A stretch of 64,000 nucleotides of DNA from Lysinibacillus sp. FJAT-14745 (GTDB lineage Bacteria > Bacillota > Bacilli > Bacillales_A > Planococcaceae): positions 220,319 through 284,318 of the forward strand of contig NZ_LITM01000009.1 of NCBI RefSeq assembly GCF_001275675.1, written 5' to 3'. This document shows positions 19,449-27,492 of the stretch, piece after piece. How positions within the stretch are numbered: position 1 is the first letter of the stretch; each line of letters opens with the position of its first letter. The translations under genes were made by a program, and so were the position numbers. The notes under the pieces were generated by a model. That model was not told where the DNA came from. It made no database searches and saw only the letters and a program-made list of their open reading frames with translations.

Positions 19449-20492
19449 TTATTCTCCTTTTGGACGAATAAACATAGCATCACCAAAGCTAAAGAAGCGA
19501 TATTTTTCTTCTACAGCTTGTTGATAAGCACTTAAAATTGTTTCTTTTGTTGCAAGCGTACTAACAAGCATTACAAGGGTAGACTTTGGTAAATGGAAGT
19601 TGGTGATTAAACCATCCACAACCGTAAATTCATATCCCGGATAAATGAAAATAGACGTCCAACCTTGTTCTGCTCGCACTTCACCTTCATATTTTGAGCC
19701 GATAGTTTCTAAAGTACGTGTAGAGGTTGTACCAACTGCAATTACTTTCCCACCATTACTCTTTACTCGGTTTATGATAGATGCGGTTTCTTCCGTTACA
19801 CTATAAAATTCAGCATGCATTTCGTGATTTTCAATTGAATCTACACTTACAGGACGGAAAGTTCCAAGTCCCACATGTAACGTGATAAATACAACTTCGA
19901 TCCCTTTTGCTTTTACTTGCTCTAGTAATTCTTCTGTAAAATGCAGGCCTGCAGTTGGTGCTGCAGCTGAGCCACGCTCTTTTGCATAAACCGTTTGGTA
20001 ACGATCCTTGTCCTCTAATTTTTCACGAATATATGGAGGTAATGGCATCTCACCAAGTTGCTCTAAAATTTCGTAAAAAATCCCATTATATTTAAACTCA
20101 AATGTACGTCCACCATGAGCAAGCTCTCCTGTACAAGTAGCTGTCAGTAAGCCATCTCCAAATGTTACAACTGTGCCGACTTTTACACGTTTAGCTGGTT
20201 TAACAAGTGTTTCCCATTCATCTGTACCTGCCATTTGCTTTAATAGCAGTACCTCTATATGAGCACCAGTTTCCTCCTTAACGCCCATTAAACGCGCTGG
20301 TAAGACCCTTGTATCATTTAACACAAGGCAGTCTCCAGCTTGTAGCTCATCTAAAATATGAGCAAAATGATGATGCTCAACATTTTTCGAGCCTGGCGTC
20401 ACTACCATTAAACGACTAGCTGTACGGTCCAAAAGTGGTGTTTGTGCAATAAGCTCTTCTGGCAATTCAAAATCAAAATCTTCTACACGCAT
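19449..20492 (-). CDS. queA: S-adenosylmethionine:tRNA ribosyltransferase-isomerase
   Basis: This 347-residue enzyme makes epoxyqueuosine on tRNA from the base that Tgt inserts. Characteristic segments are [14 protein letters not shown] near residue 5, [11 protein letters not shown] near 58, and F-I-Y-P-G-Y-E near 277. [10 protein letters not shown] near 292 is also typical. Start at ATG 20492, with AGAAGGAAG upstream. It lies between ruvB and tgt on one strand. Confidence 0.97.
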   Translation of the reverse strand: MRVEDFDFELPEELIAQTPLLDRTASRLMVVTPGSKNVEHHHFAHILDELQAGDCLVLNDTRVLPARLMGVKEETGAHIEVLLLKQMAGTDEWETLVKPAKRVKVGTVVTFGDGLLTATCTGELAHGGRTFEFKYNGIFYEILEQLGEMPLPPYIREKLEDKDRYQTVYAKERGSAAAPTAGLHFTEELLEQVKAKGIEVVFITLHVGLGTFRPVSVDSIENHEMHAEFYSVTEETASIINRVKSNGGKVIAVGTTSTRTLETIGSKYEGEVRAEQGWTSIFIYPGYEFTVVDGLITNFHLPKSTLVMLVSTLATKETILSAYQQAVEEKYRFFSFGDAMFIRPKGE

Positions 20493-20509
20493 GAAAATAC
20501 TTCCTTCTT

Positions 20510-21514
20510 CTAGGTTTGTTGGGGATAATCATATCCAAAATGTTCGTAGGCTAAATGTGTTGCCACACGTCCACGTGGCGTCCGTTGTATAAAGCCAATT
20601 TGCATCAAATATGGCTCGTACACATCCTCTATCGTTACGCGTTCCTCGCCAATAGATGCTGCCAACGTATCTAAGCCTACAGGGCCACCACGGAAGCGCT
20701 CAATCATATTGGTCACAAGTTTATGGTCAATATGGTCAAGCCCTCTAGGATCGACTTGTAATAGCTCAAGCCCTTGCTTAGCAAGTCCCTCCGTTATCAT
20801 ACCATCTCCAAGCACCTGTGCATAATCTCGCACTCGTTTAAGCAAACGGTTAGCGATACGGGGTGTACCACGCGAGCGTGTCGCCATTTCAAGAGCTGCT
20901 ACTTGCTCAATATCAACATCAAATAAATGCGCACTACGTACGACAATTTCTGCAAGTGAAGTATGATCATAATACTCCAATCTTAATAATACGCCAAAGC
21001 GATCCCTTAACGGTGCTGATAATGCGCCAGCCCTTGTTGTTGCACCAACGAGTGTAAATGGCGGTAAATCAAGTCGTACAGAACGCGCTTCAGGGCCTTT
21101 ACCAACGACAATATCTAAACAAAAATCCTCCATAGCAGGATAAAGCACCTCTTCTATTGCACGAGGCAGGCGATGTATTTCATCGATAAATAGCACATCC
21201 CCTGGCTCTAGTGAGCTTAAAATAGCTGCTAAATCTCCAGGACGTTCGATTGCAGGGCCGCTAGTCATGCGCACATTGACATTCATTTCATTAGCAATGA
21301 CAGCAGCTAATGTAGTTTTACCAAGTCCAGGCGGTCCATATAACAGCACATGATCTAAACTTTCCTGACGAAGCTTTGCCGCTTCAATGAAAATTTGTAA
21401 ATTCTCCTTTACCTTATGTTGACCAATATATTGTGCTAATCTTTGTGGTCGTAAAGATAATTCAAACTGTTCATCATAGCTACCTGCCTCACTAGCCATC
21501 ATACGTTCAGACAT
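20510..21514 (-). CDS. ruvB: Holliday junction branch-migration ATPase RuvB
   Basis: This 334-residue AAA+ motor drives Holliday junctions together with RuvA. Walker A is G-P-P-G-L-G-K-T-T near residue 60, Walker B is L-F-I-D-E-I-H-R near 108, and sensor/arginine-finger segments are G-A-T-T-R-A-G and L-R-D-R-F-G. The C-terminal winged helix ends with P-R-G-R-V-A. It is 18 bp from ruvA. Confidence 0.97.
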   Translation of the reverse strand: MSERMMASEAGSYDEQFELSLRPQRLAQYIGQHKVKENLQIFIEAAKLRQESLDHVLLYGPPGLGKTTLAAVIANEMNVNVRMTSGPAIERPGDLAAILSSLEPGDVLFIDEIHRLPRAIEEVLYPAMEDFCLDIVVGKGPEARSVRLDLPPFTLVGATTRAGALSAPLRDRFGVLLRLEYYDHTSLAEIVVRSAHLFDVDIEQVAALEMATRSRGTPRIANRLLKRVRDYAQVLGDGMITEGLAKQGLELLQVDPRGLDHIDHKLVTNMIERFRGGPVGLDTLAASIGEERVTIEDVYEPYLMQIGFIQRTPRGRVATHLAYEHFGYDYPQQT

Positions 21515-21532
21515 GTACTTCCCCCCCTTTCA

Positions 21533-22153
21533 CTATTTTAACTTTAATAGCAGTTGCAAAGCTTGTTTCATAAATGCATCTGTTGTTTCAAGCTTGTCGT
21601 TCTCTTCGAGCTGTGGACGTATTTTTTCTAATTCTTTTTCAGAATAACCAAGTGCCATTAAGGCAAGAATAGCTTCTTCAAGCTCATGTTTATATGGATT
21701 TACACCAAATAACGGTAGCTCATCTTCTGTACTAGGTAGCTCAATAGTCTCCAACAACCCGCCAAGTTTACCTTTTAAATCTAGAATCATTTGACGTGCA
21801 GTTTTCTTACCAACACCAGGAAACTTCACTAAAAACGATTCATCCTCTCGTTCAATGGCACTGATAACCTGTTGCGGATTCCCAGTAGCTAAAATAGCAA
21901 GTGCACCCTTCGGTCCAATTCCTGACACTAAAATAAGTTTACGAAACAGCTCTCGTTGATCTAAATTTGGAAAGCCATATAACACTTGCGCATCCTCACG
22001 TACATGCAAGTGGACAAATATTTGCTGTTCAAGTGCAGATGTCCTGAACGCAAATGGATTAGGTGTATTCAACTGCCAGCCAATCCCTTGTTGTTCAAGA
22101 ACGATATACTCAGGAGTTATACGCTTTATTTGTCCTTTTAAATAATCATACAT
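21533..22153 (-). CDS. ruvA: Holliday junction DNA helicase subunit RuvA
   Basis: This 206-residue protein binds Holliday junctions and loads RuvB. It has an OB-fold N-terminal domain, helix-hairpin-helix segments (S-G-I-G-P-K-G-A-L near residue 79 and F-P-G-V-G-K-K-T-A near 113), and a C-terminal RuvB-contact domain after an acidic linker. The frame opens at ATG 22174, but the ATG at 22153 follows GTGAGGGA by about 7 nt and starts MYDYLKGQ, the family's usual beginning. Confidence 0.96.
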   Translation of the reverse strand: MYDYLKGQIKRITPEYIVLEQQGIGWQLNTPNPFAFRTSALEQQIFVHLHVREDAQVLYGFPNLDQRELFRKLILVSGIGPKGALAILATGNPQQVISAIEREDESFLVKFPGVGKKTARQMILDLKGKLGGLLETIELPSTEDELPLFGVNPYKHELEEAILALMALGYSEKELEKIRPQLEENDKLETTDAFMKQALQLLLKLK

Positions 22154-22266
22154 TCCATAATCCCTCACAATCATCGTCTTCGATTATAGCATATTGCGAA
22201 CGAATGCTCGACTATAAGAAATAACACAGTAGTCGTTCACATACAAAAATGACCGCCGAAAGACGG

Positions 22267-23064
22267 TCATTTCTTTATCATTTTATCAATATCGTACCAC
22301 AGTTTAGGCCAATATGTGAGAGCTCGTTTTGTAAATGGCACTAAATAATCTAAAAATACAAGCTGTTGATCTAATGGTAAATCTACTGCAAAAAGCCATT
22401 CACGTAATAGCTCATTCGGATATTTTAAACGATGTAGCTTTCTTTTATCTAATCGTTTCATCTCTGGTAGCTCTGCAAATATTTTACCAAGGTCATAATC
22501 TACAGCTGGCAATACACGATGTAACCATAAAATATATTCATCATCCGCTTCTCCAAGGTGAGCCAAATCAAAATCAATTAAACGTAATTTCCCATCTGAG
22601 CACCTTAAAAAATTATGATGTACGACATCTCCATGTAAAAGCGTTATTTCTTTTTCAGGCACATCTTCCTGAGCGATTAGCTGTAACGATTTCTCACTAT
22701 AATGTACAATTTGATCGATTTCTTCTTTTGTTAAAAATGCACGAAATTCATTCCGTCTATTTTTAAAACGCATATGACGCATTTGCCATTTTAAAAGCTG
22801 TGAATAGGTGTGCAAGCCTGGCACCCGCTGCCAAGCAATTTTTTTATGGGTATCATGTAACGTATTTAATAACTTGAGAGATTCCTTCCGATCTTTTTTA
22901 TGTGCAAAATTAGCACTACGACTTCCTTCTTGCCAATCTTGCACGATTAAATACTCATCATCACTTTTCATTAAAGGTAAGATCAGTGAGGGTTCCAGAT
23001 AACCAAGCTGTCGATGAATAACCCTCACCTTTTCAGCTATTTCTATCTGCTTTGCTCGTTTCAC
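22267..23064 (-). CDS. Phosphotransferase-fold protein, coat kinase-like (CotS/YsxE/YutH type)
   Basis: The C-lobe of an aminoglycoside-phosphotransferase/choline-kinase fold is clear. It has the catalytic L-L-H-G-D-V-V-H-H-N-F-L (HGDxxxxN) near residue 142 and the metal-binding L-I-D-F-D near 162. Position after safA and the protein's size suggest a CotS/YsxE-type spore-coat kinase. Substrate is unknown. GTG at 23064 is the only standard start in frame, but its ribosome binding site is poor. Coding-like sequence (YIIEEVKSNIWKYKY...) continues upstream in frame for about 33 codons to a TGA that overlaps the end of safA. The N-lobe is therefore short (265 residues against about 330), and the true start is unresolved. 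Confidence 0.7.
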   Translation of the reverse strand: MKRAKQIEIAEKVRVIHRQLGYLEPSLILPLMKSDDEYLIVQDWQEGSRSANFAHKKDRKESLKLLNTLHDTHKKIAWQRVPGLHTYSQLLKWQMRHMRFKNRRNEFRAFLTKEEIDQIVHYSEKSLQLIAQEDVPEKEITLLHGDVVHHNFLRCSDGKLRLIDFDLAHLGEADDEYILWLHRVLPAVDYDLGKIFAELPEMKRLDKRKLHRLKYPNELLREWLFAVDLPLDQQLVFLDYLVPFTKRALTYWPKLWYDIDKMIKK

Positions 23065-23134
23065 AAAATAATTATTGGATTGATATTTATACTTCCAAAT
23101 ATTCGACTTTACTTCTTCAATGATATACGCTTTT

Positions 23135-24178
23135 TTACCATCGATAAGGCGTCATCCCGCCTGGGGAAAAGTGCGGTGACATCCATGGTCCTACCGAAGA
23201 ATGTGGCATATGGCAATGTGATGGACATGGCATTGGGCATGGTGGTGGACATGGCGGTGGACAGAAACATGGGTCCATTTGCCAAGTCGGCATCATAACT
23301 GGTTGTGCATGACAACCACATGGCTGTTCCATTTCCGGCATCATTTCCGCAGGCTTCATAGGGAAGAATGGAGATGTACTAGATTCTAAGAACCCTTCCA
23401 TCCCAGCAACTTTTTCACATCCCATTTCACATGATGTTGGTTGCTCCGGCATTGTATATGCCTCAACTTGTGGCTCCATCTGCATTGGCATCTCCATAGG
23501 CATCGGCATTGGCCAATACATATGATGATGCACTGGCTGATGACAGCTTGCACAATGTGGTACTGCTGGCATTTGTGGCATGATAAAAATCGGTTGCGGC
23601 ATTGGCATTGGCATCGGCATCGGCATTGGTGCTGGCGCCTCCGGTTGGGCTACAGGTTGTGGTGGTGGCTGAATTTGAATTGGAGATACAGTTTGAGTCT
23701 GCTCTATATTTGGCATGACAACGTTTTGATTCCAGCTAAGCTCAACAGGTGTTGGCTGAGGCATCGGCATCGGCATTGGATAAGGAATTGGAATCATCTG
23801 TGGTTCTGGCATTGGTGGTGGTGGTACAATAATTGGTGGTGGCATTGGTCTTTGAACCTCTTTTTCTTTAACGTACTTTGTAGGTGACTCCTTATGCATA
23901 TGTTCTTTGTGCATGTGTTCCCTGTGCCCATCTCTATGTCCTTCTCTATGTCCCCCCTCTCTATGTCCTTCTCTGTGCATTCCCCAATCTGTTTCTCGAT
24001 GATGTTCTCTATGTGGTTCTTTGTTTATTTTTTCAGGTAGGATAATTTCCATGCCCGGTACAATATAATCTGGATTAGCAAGATGGGCATTCAGTCGCTT
24101 TAAATCTTCAAACGAAATGCCATACTCTTTCGCAATCTTCCACAACGTATCTCCCTTTTGGACAATATGAATACGCAA
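23135..24178 (-). CDS. safA: SafA-like LysM spore-coat morphogenetic protein
   Basis: The N-terminus is a LysM domain (R-I-H-I-V-Q-K-G-D-T-L-W-K-I-A near residues 2-16, N-P-D-Y-I-V-P-G-M near 36-44). This is followed by a low-complexity body: a His/Arg/Glu-rich stretch near 60-95, then Pro-Met repeats (PMPMPMP) and Cys/His-rich segments. SafA anchors the inner spore coat to the cortex in B. subtilis, where it is also upstream of the nad genes. A TTG at 24178 preceded by GGGAGG at 6 nt gives 347 residues and starts MRIHIVQKG as in B. subtilis SafA. An upstream ATG (24208) lacks a ribosome binding site. The body diverges strongly, as expected of coat proteins. Confidence 0.85.
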   Translation of the reverse strand: MRIHIVQKGDTLWKIAKEYGISFEDLKRLNAHLANPDYIVPGMEIILPEKINKEPHREHHRETDWGMHREGHREGGHREGHRDGHREHMHKEHMHKESPTKYVKEKEVQRPMPPPIIVPPPPMPEPQMIPIPYPMPMPMPQPTPVELSWNQNVVMPNIEQTQTVSPIQIQPPPQPVAQPEAPAPMPMPMPMPMPQPIFIMPQMPAVPHCASCHQPVHHHMYWPMPMPMEMPMQMEPQVEAYTMPEQPTSCEMGCEKVAGMEGFLESSTSPFFPMKPAEMMPEMEQPCGCHAQPVMMPTWQMDPCFCPPPCPPPCPMPCPSHCHMPHSSVGPWMSPHFSPGGMTPYRW

Positions 24179-24320
24179 TTTTTTCCTCCCTTCCTCTCTT
24201 CGTATCATATGTTCAATGTTTCATTTGGATACAAAAATTTCATGCATGTTAGAAATGCTTCATGGTACACTAGTTTTTAAGGAAAACTGCTTCCTTTATT
24301 ACAGGCAGAGGTGATCTCTT

Positions 24321-24854
24321 ATGAAAAAAATGTTAGGCGAAGAACGCCGACTGCAACTTCTAGCACAACTAAAAAACAGCACAGCACCTATAACAGGGAC
24401 GGACCTTGCTAAATTCGCTAATGTTTCTAGACAAGTCATTGTCAATGATATGACATTATTAAAGGCTAGAAATGAACCTATTATTGCAACTAGTCAAGGA
24501 TATCTTTTTATGCATCAGGAACAATTACACCAAACTGTTGAACGTACAATTCCTTGCTTCCACACTGCAGAGGATGCAGAAGATGAACTTATAACAATAG
24601 TTGATTGCGGTGGTACGGTAAAAAATGTTATTGTTGAACATCCTATTTATGGAGAAATTACCGCATCCATTATGGTTGCTAACCGTCATGAGATAAAAAA
24701 ATTTATTCAACGCGTCAACGAAACACAGGCAAGTTATTTATCCGAACTAACAGGTGGTACACATCTTCATGTTATTTCTGCGCCTTCTGTTGAAATTTTA
24801 GATTTAATTGAGCTTACTTTACAAAAAAAGGGCTATTTAGTTGTCGATCAATAA
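24321..24854 (+). CDS. niaR: NAD-biosynthesis transcriptional repressor NiaR
   Basis: This 177-residue nicotinate-responsive repressor (formerly YrxA) has a helix-turn-helix at residues 5-60 (G-T-D-L-A-K-F-A-N-V-S-R-Q-V-I-V-N-D). A 3H domain follows, with metal-binding histidines in V-E-H-P-I-Y-G-E near residue 105 and G-G-T-H-L-H-V near 147. In B. subtilis it represses nadABC-nifS and a niacin transporter. Those nad genes usually lie between safA and niaR but are absent here, so its local target is missing. The start follows AGAGGTGAT. It is transcribed divergently from safA. Confidence 0.93.
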   Translation: MKKMLGEERRLQLLAQLKNSTAPITGTDLAKFANVSRQVIVNDMTLLKARNEPIIATSQGYLFMHQEQLHQTVERTIPCFHTAEDAEDELITIVDCGGTVKNVIVEHPIYGEITASIMVANRHEIKKFIQRVNETQASYLSELTGGTHLHVISAPSVEILDLIELTLQKKGYLVVDQ

Positions 24855-24892
24855 TTGAACAAATCAATTTTCCGTAACATGTAAAGTTAAAC

Positions 24893-24926
24893 AAAGCTGC
24901 TAGCCTTCATAGAGACTAGCAGCTTT
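24893..24926 (+). terminator. niaR terminator
   Basis: AAAGCTGCTAG and CTAGCAGCTTT form an 11-bp perfect stem about 40 bp past the stop codon. The following T-run is weak. Confidence 0.65.
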
Positions 24927-24956
24927 CAATTTATCTGAATTCAAATGATTTACTAT

Positions 24957-25215
24957 AAGGTGTATTGAATAACATTTTTATACATACTCTAATTAATTCG
25001 AAGAGACTGATTTCCGCTACGGGCTACTTGCTTTGTTGCTGTCGCTTCGCTTTCGCACAGATAAAACATTTGTTGCTGTCGCTTCGCTTTCGCACAGATA
25101 AAACCTTTATAGCTGCCGCTTTGCTTTCGCAGATAAAACAATGCAGAAGTTTGTTTTAGGTTTTCTACAAAGCGCTCAGTCGGAACGGAAATCAACCTCT
25201 CGTTTTACAGAAGAG
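24957..25215. repeat. Hybrid family B/A repeat with three 37-bp tandem units
   Basis: The left ~70 bp (AGGTGTATTGAATAACATTT to CTGATTTCCGCTACGGGCTAC) matches the left end of the 12-kb family B element. The right ~45 bp (CAGTCGGAACGGAAATCAACCTCTCG near 25168-25203) is a family A arm. Between them lie three units of 37 bp starting at 25034, 25071 and 25108, each carrying a CGCTTCGCTTTCGC core (the third degenerate). It fills most of the niaR-DCC gene gap. Confidence 0.8.
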
Positions 25216-25268
25216 CCATACTTTATATAATATCTTAACTTCATCCACTTTAATTGGATAACTTCAAG

Positions 25269-25658
25269 TTAAAGAAATCTTTTTCGTTGTGAAGGTGTTG
25301 GCAATAAACAGCTTTCTTTTCGTCCAAAAAGACGAAATCTATTTTTAGCAAATAGTCGATACATTATATTTCGTATAGATGGAGGAATAAGGATGAAAAC
25401 ATAGCAGACAGGCCAAAAACTATCTAATCTCCTACAGATTTTAAGTGCTGCTGTGGACTCAGAATATACCTTTCCATGCTCAATTAACATGACACTATCT
25501 ATATCTTCTGGTACCTCGTATTGTGCAAGTAATGCCTGCCCTGCATCACTTTGAATAGCAGCAAATTGAAAATATGCTGCCTGATCATATTTAATAATAA
25601 ATTGCACACTACTATCACAAAAATTGCACACTCCGTCAAATAAAATAATGCCACCCAC
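25269..25658 (-). CDS. DCC-family thiol-disulfide oxidoreductase-like protein (DUF393)
   Basis: The 129-residue protein has the family's N-terminal D-G-V-C-N-F-C motif near residues 8-14, the paired cysteines of the DCC family. A thioredoxin-like pattern follows, ending with basic residues. B. subtilis YuxK belongs here. The biochemical substrate is unknown. The GTG at 25658 follows AGGAGG by 7 nt. It lies 30 bp after pheA on the same strand and may be cotranscribed. Confidence 0.8.
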   Translation of the reverse strand: MGGIILFDGVCNFCDSSVQFIIKYDQAAYFQFAAIQSDAGQALLAQYEVPEDIDSVMLIEHGKVYSESTAALKICRRLDSFWPVCYVFILIPPSIRNIMYRLFAKNRFRLFGRKESCLLPTPSQRKRFL

Positions 25659-25688
25659 AATTATTCCTCCTAGCTAAGGCGAAATTGA

Positions 25689-26564
25689 TTACTCGTCCGC
25701 TGTTAGATAAGTAAAGTATGTACCAAGTGACTTCACCTTGCAACCAAGCGCAGCTAGTTCTTCCATAGCCCCACGCATCATAGGCTCCTTTTCATCTGCC
25801 AATACATCAATCATAAAGAAATAATCACCTAAGCCCGTTTTTAATGGTCTTGATTCTATCTTACTTAAGTTCAACTGTCGCCATGCAAATACTGATAATA
25901 CTTGATGTAATGCCCCTGAACGATCCGTTGGCAATGTAATCATGAAAGTTGTCTTCGCCTGTCCATCTGATAACTCTTGCGGTAATCGTATATTTTGCTT
26001 AGATAATACGAAGAAACGTGTATGGTTAAAATGGAAATCATGAATATTAGGTTGAACGATTTCCAAGCCATATTTATCTGCCGCCGCTGCATTTCCAACT
26101 GCTCCAATGCACTCATTTGGATTTTCGGAAACAAATTTTGCCGCAGCTGCTGTTGATGTCGTTTGATGTAAAGGAATATGGCTGAAACGATAAAATAAGT
26201 ATTTATGACATTGAGCTAGAGCATGTGGATGTGAATAAACTCCTATAATCGATTCCCAATTGTCCTTATACACTTTATTGACCATTAAATGCTGCTGTAT
26301 TTTTAATAGGAGCTCACCTGTAACATATAGAGTCGCCTCATGGAATAAATAATCGAGCGTTAACGATACAGAACCTTCTAAAGCATTTTCCAATGGTACA
26401 ACTGCTAAATCAACCTTCCCCTCTGCTACTGCCTCAATACATTCTGGAATGGTAGCACAAGGGACAAGCCACTCATTCGGAAAGGTTGCCTTTGTTGCTA
26501 AGTATGTAAATGATGCCTCCGGTCCTAAATATCCTATTCTTTTTTCCCATTGTTGCTCTGTCAT
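25689..26564 (-). CDS. pheA: Prephenate dehydratase
   Basis: This 291-residue cytosolic enzyme converts prephenate to phenylpyruvate in phenylalanine synthesis. The catalytic domain starts with G-Y-L-G-P-E-A-S-F-T near residue 11. It has V-V-P-L-E-N-A-L-E-G-S-V near 55, and the catalytic T-S-T-A-A-A near 136-141. A C-terminal ACT domain near 205-285 carries E-S-R-P-L and mediates phenylalanine feedback. The ATG follows AGGAGGT by 7 nt. pheB, its usual partner, lies upstream but is separated by about 450 bp that holds a palindromic repeat. Confidence 0.96.
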   Translation of the reverse strand: MTEQQWEKRIGYLGPEASFTYLATKATFPNEWLVPCATIPECIEAVAEGKVDLAVVPLENALEGSVSLTLDYLFHEATLYVTGELLLKIQQHLMVNKVYKDNWESIIGVYSHPHALAQCHKYLFYRFSHIPLHQTTSTAAAAKFVSENPNECIGAVGNAAAADKYGLEIVQPNIHDFHFNHTRFFVLSKQNIRLPQELSDGQAKTTFMITLPTDRSGALHQVLSVFAWRQLNLSKIESRPLKTGLGDYFFMIDVLADEKEPMMRGAMEELAALGCKVKSLGTYFTYLTADE

Positions 26565-26609
26565 TACATTTACCTCCTGTTTAAGCTTTGATTTTTATTG
26601 GCTCATCAC

Positions 26610-26690
26610 CATAACGCGGGTTGATTTCCGTTCCGACTGCGCGCTTTCCTGGGGGCGTCCAGTCGGAACGGAAATCAACTTATATATACG
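26610..26690. repeat. Family A palindrome with perfect 20-bp arms
   Basis: GTTGATTTCCGTTCCGACTG (26620-26639) and its exact reverse complement (26660-26679) enclose a 20-base loop, CGCGCTTTCCTGGGGGCGTC. This is the cleanest copy in the window and defines the family. The text GACATACGTT to its right recurs at the right end of the 59-kb element. It lies in the 448-bp gap between pheA and pheB. Confidence 0.9.
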
Positions 26691-26919
26691 ACATACGTTC
26701 TAACAAATGTTATCCTCAACCTTTTGATAATGAACCTTTTAAATTTCACTAATGCAAAAATTTAGAATTTTCAATTCCCGATAATCACTTTTTAGTTCTA
26801 CATCAAATGTTAAGCAAAGGTATAATGTGAAGCTTTCCTAAATGCTCCTACAATTACCTCTCCTCTTAAATCGTATTATAAAATTTTTGTAATAGTCTTT
26901 ATCTTTTGTTATAGAATAA

Positions 26920-26964
26920 GGAGCTGTCCCATGAAGCGATCATTTCATCACATGGGACTGCTCC
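26920..26964. terminator. Inverted repeat downstream of pheB
   Basis: GGAGCTGTCCCATG and CATGGGACTGCTCC form a 14-bp stem with one mismatch, about 50 bp past pheB. The T-run on the minus strand is short (CCTTATTC), so termination may be partial. Confidence 0.55.
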
Positions 26965-27012
26965 TTTTGAGCTTATTTACATTTTGTCAAAATTCAAGCT
27001 TGCTTTCAGTCA

Positions 27013-27468
27013 TTACAATGCACCAGAACTAATTACTTCCGCTGACTCTACAAAATCTAGACGTTTGAGTTGCTGTATTAAATCATCAAGTTCACATGTC
27101 ATACTAGTTACATCTAATGACAATGTAACATTAGCACGTCCTTGAATCGGTATTGTTTGATGGATAGTCAGTACATTGCAATGCGTAATTGTCACTGTTT
27201 CTAAAAGCTTTGCAAGTGTTCCTTTACGGTCTTGAAGCTGTAAAAAGACTGTTAAAATGCGTTCCTGCACAATTGAATGAAAAGGAAATACAGCATCACG
27301 ATATTTGTAAAACGCACTACGCGATAAATCCACCTGCTTTACCGCATCCCAAATGGAAGATACCGAACCACTTGAAAGTAAGTGTTTCGCCTCCAAAGTT
27401 TTTTGCATAGCATCCGTTAAAACATCTTCACGAACTAAATAATATCGCTGATTCGCAACATTCTTCAT
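27013..27468 (-). CDS. pheB: ACT domain-containing protein PheB
   Basis: This 151-residue protein of the UPF0735 family has an N-terminal region with Y-Y-L-V-R-E-D-V-L and a helix-turn-helix-like A-V-K-Q-V-D-L-S-R-S-A-F-Y-K-Y. A C-terminal ACT domain (Q-D-R-K-G-T-L-A-K-L-L near residues 79-89) would bind an amino acid. Genes next to obg and pheA carry this name in Bacillus, where it was long mislabelled chorismate mutase. Its role is not established. It lies 24 bp after obgE. Confidence 0.85.
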   Translation of the reverse strand: MKNVANQRYYLVREDVLTDAMQKTLEAKHLLSSGSVSSIWDAVKQVDLSRSAFYKYRDAVFPFHSIVQERILTVFLQLQDRKGTLAKLLETVTITHCNVLTIHQTIPIQGRANVTLSLDVTSMTCELDDLIQQLKRLDFVESAEVISSGAL

Positions 27469-27492
27469 ACGCTTCCCCCTAAAACTCTTGTC

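Noticed and set aside
23441-23887. 148-residue plus-strand frame opposite safA
   Set aside because: It is the shadow of the Pro-Met/His-rich safA repeats; its Trp-His-rich composition is an artefact.
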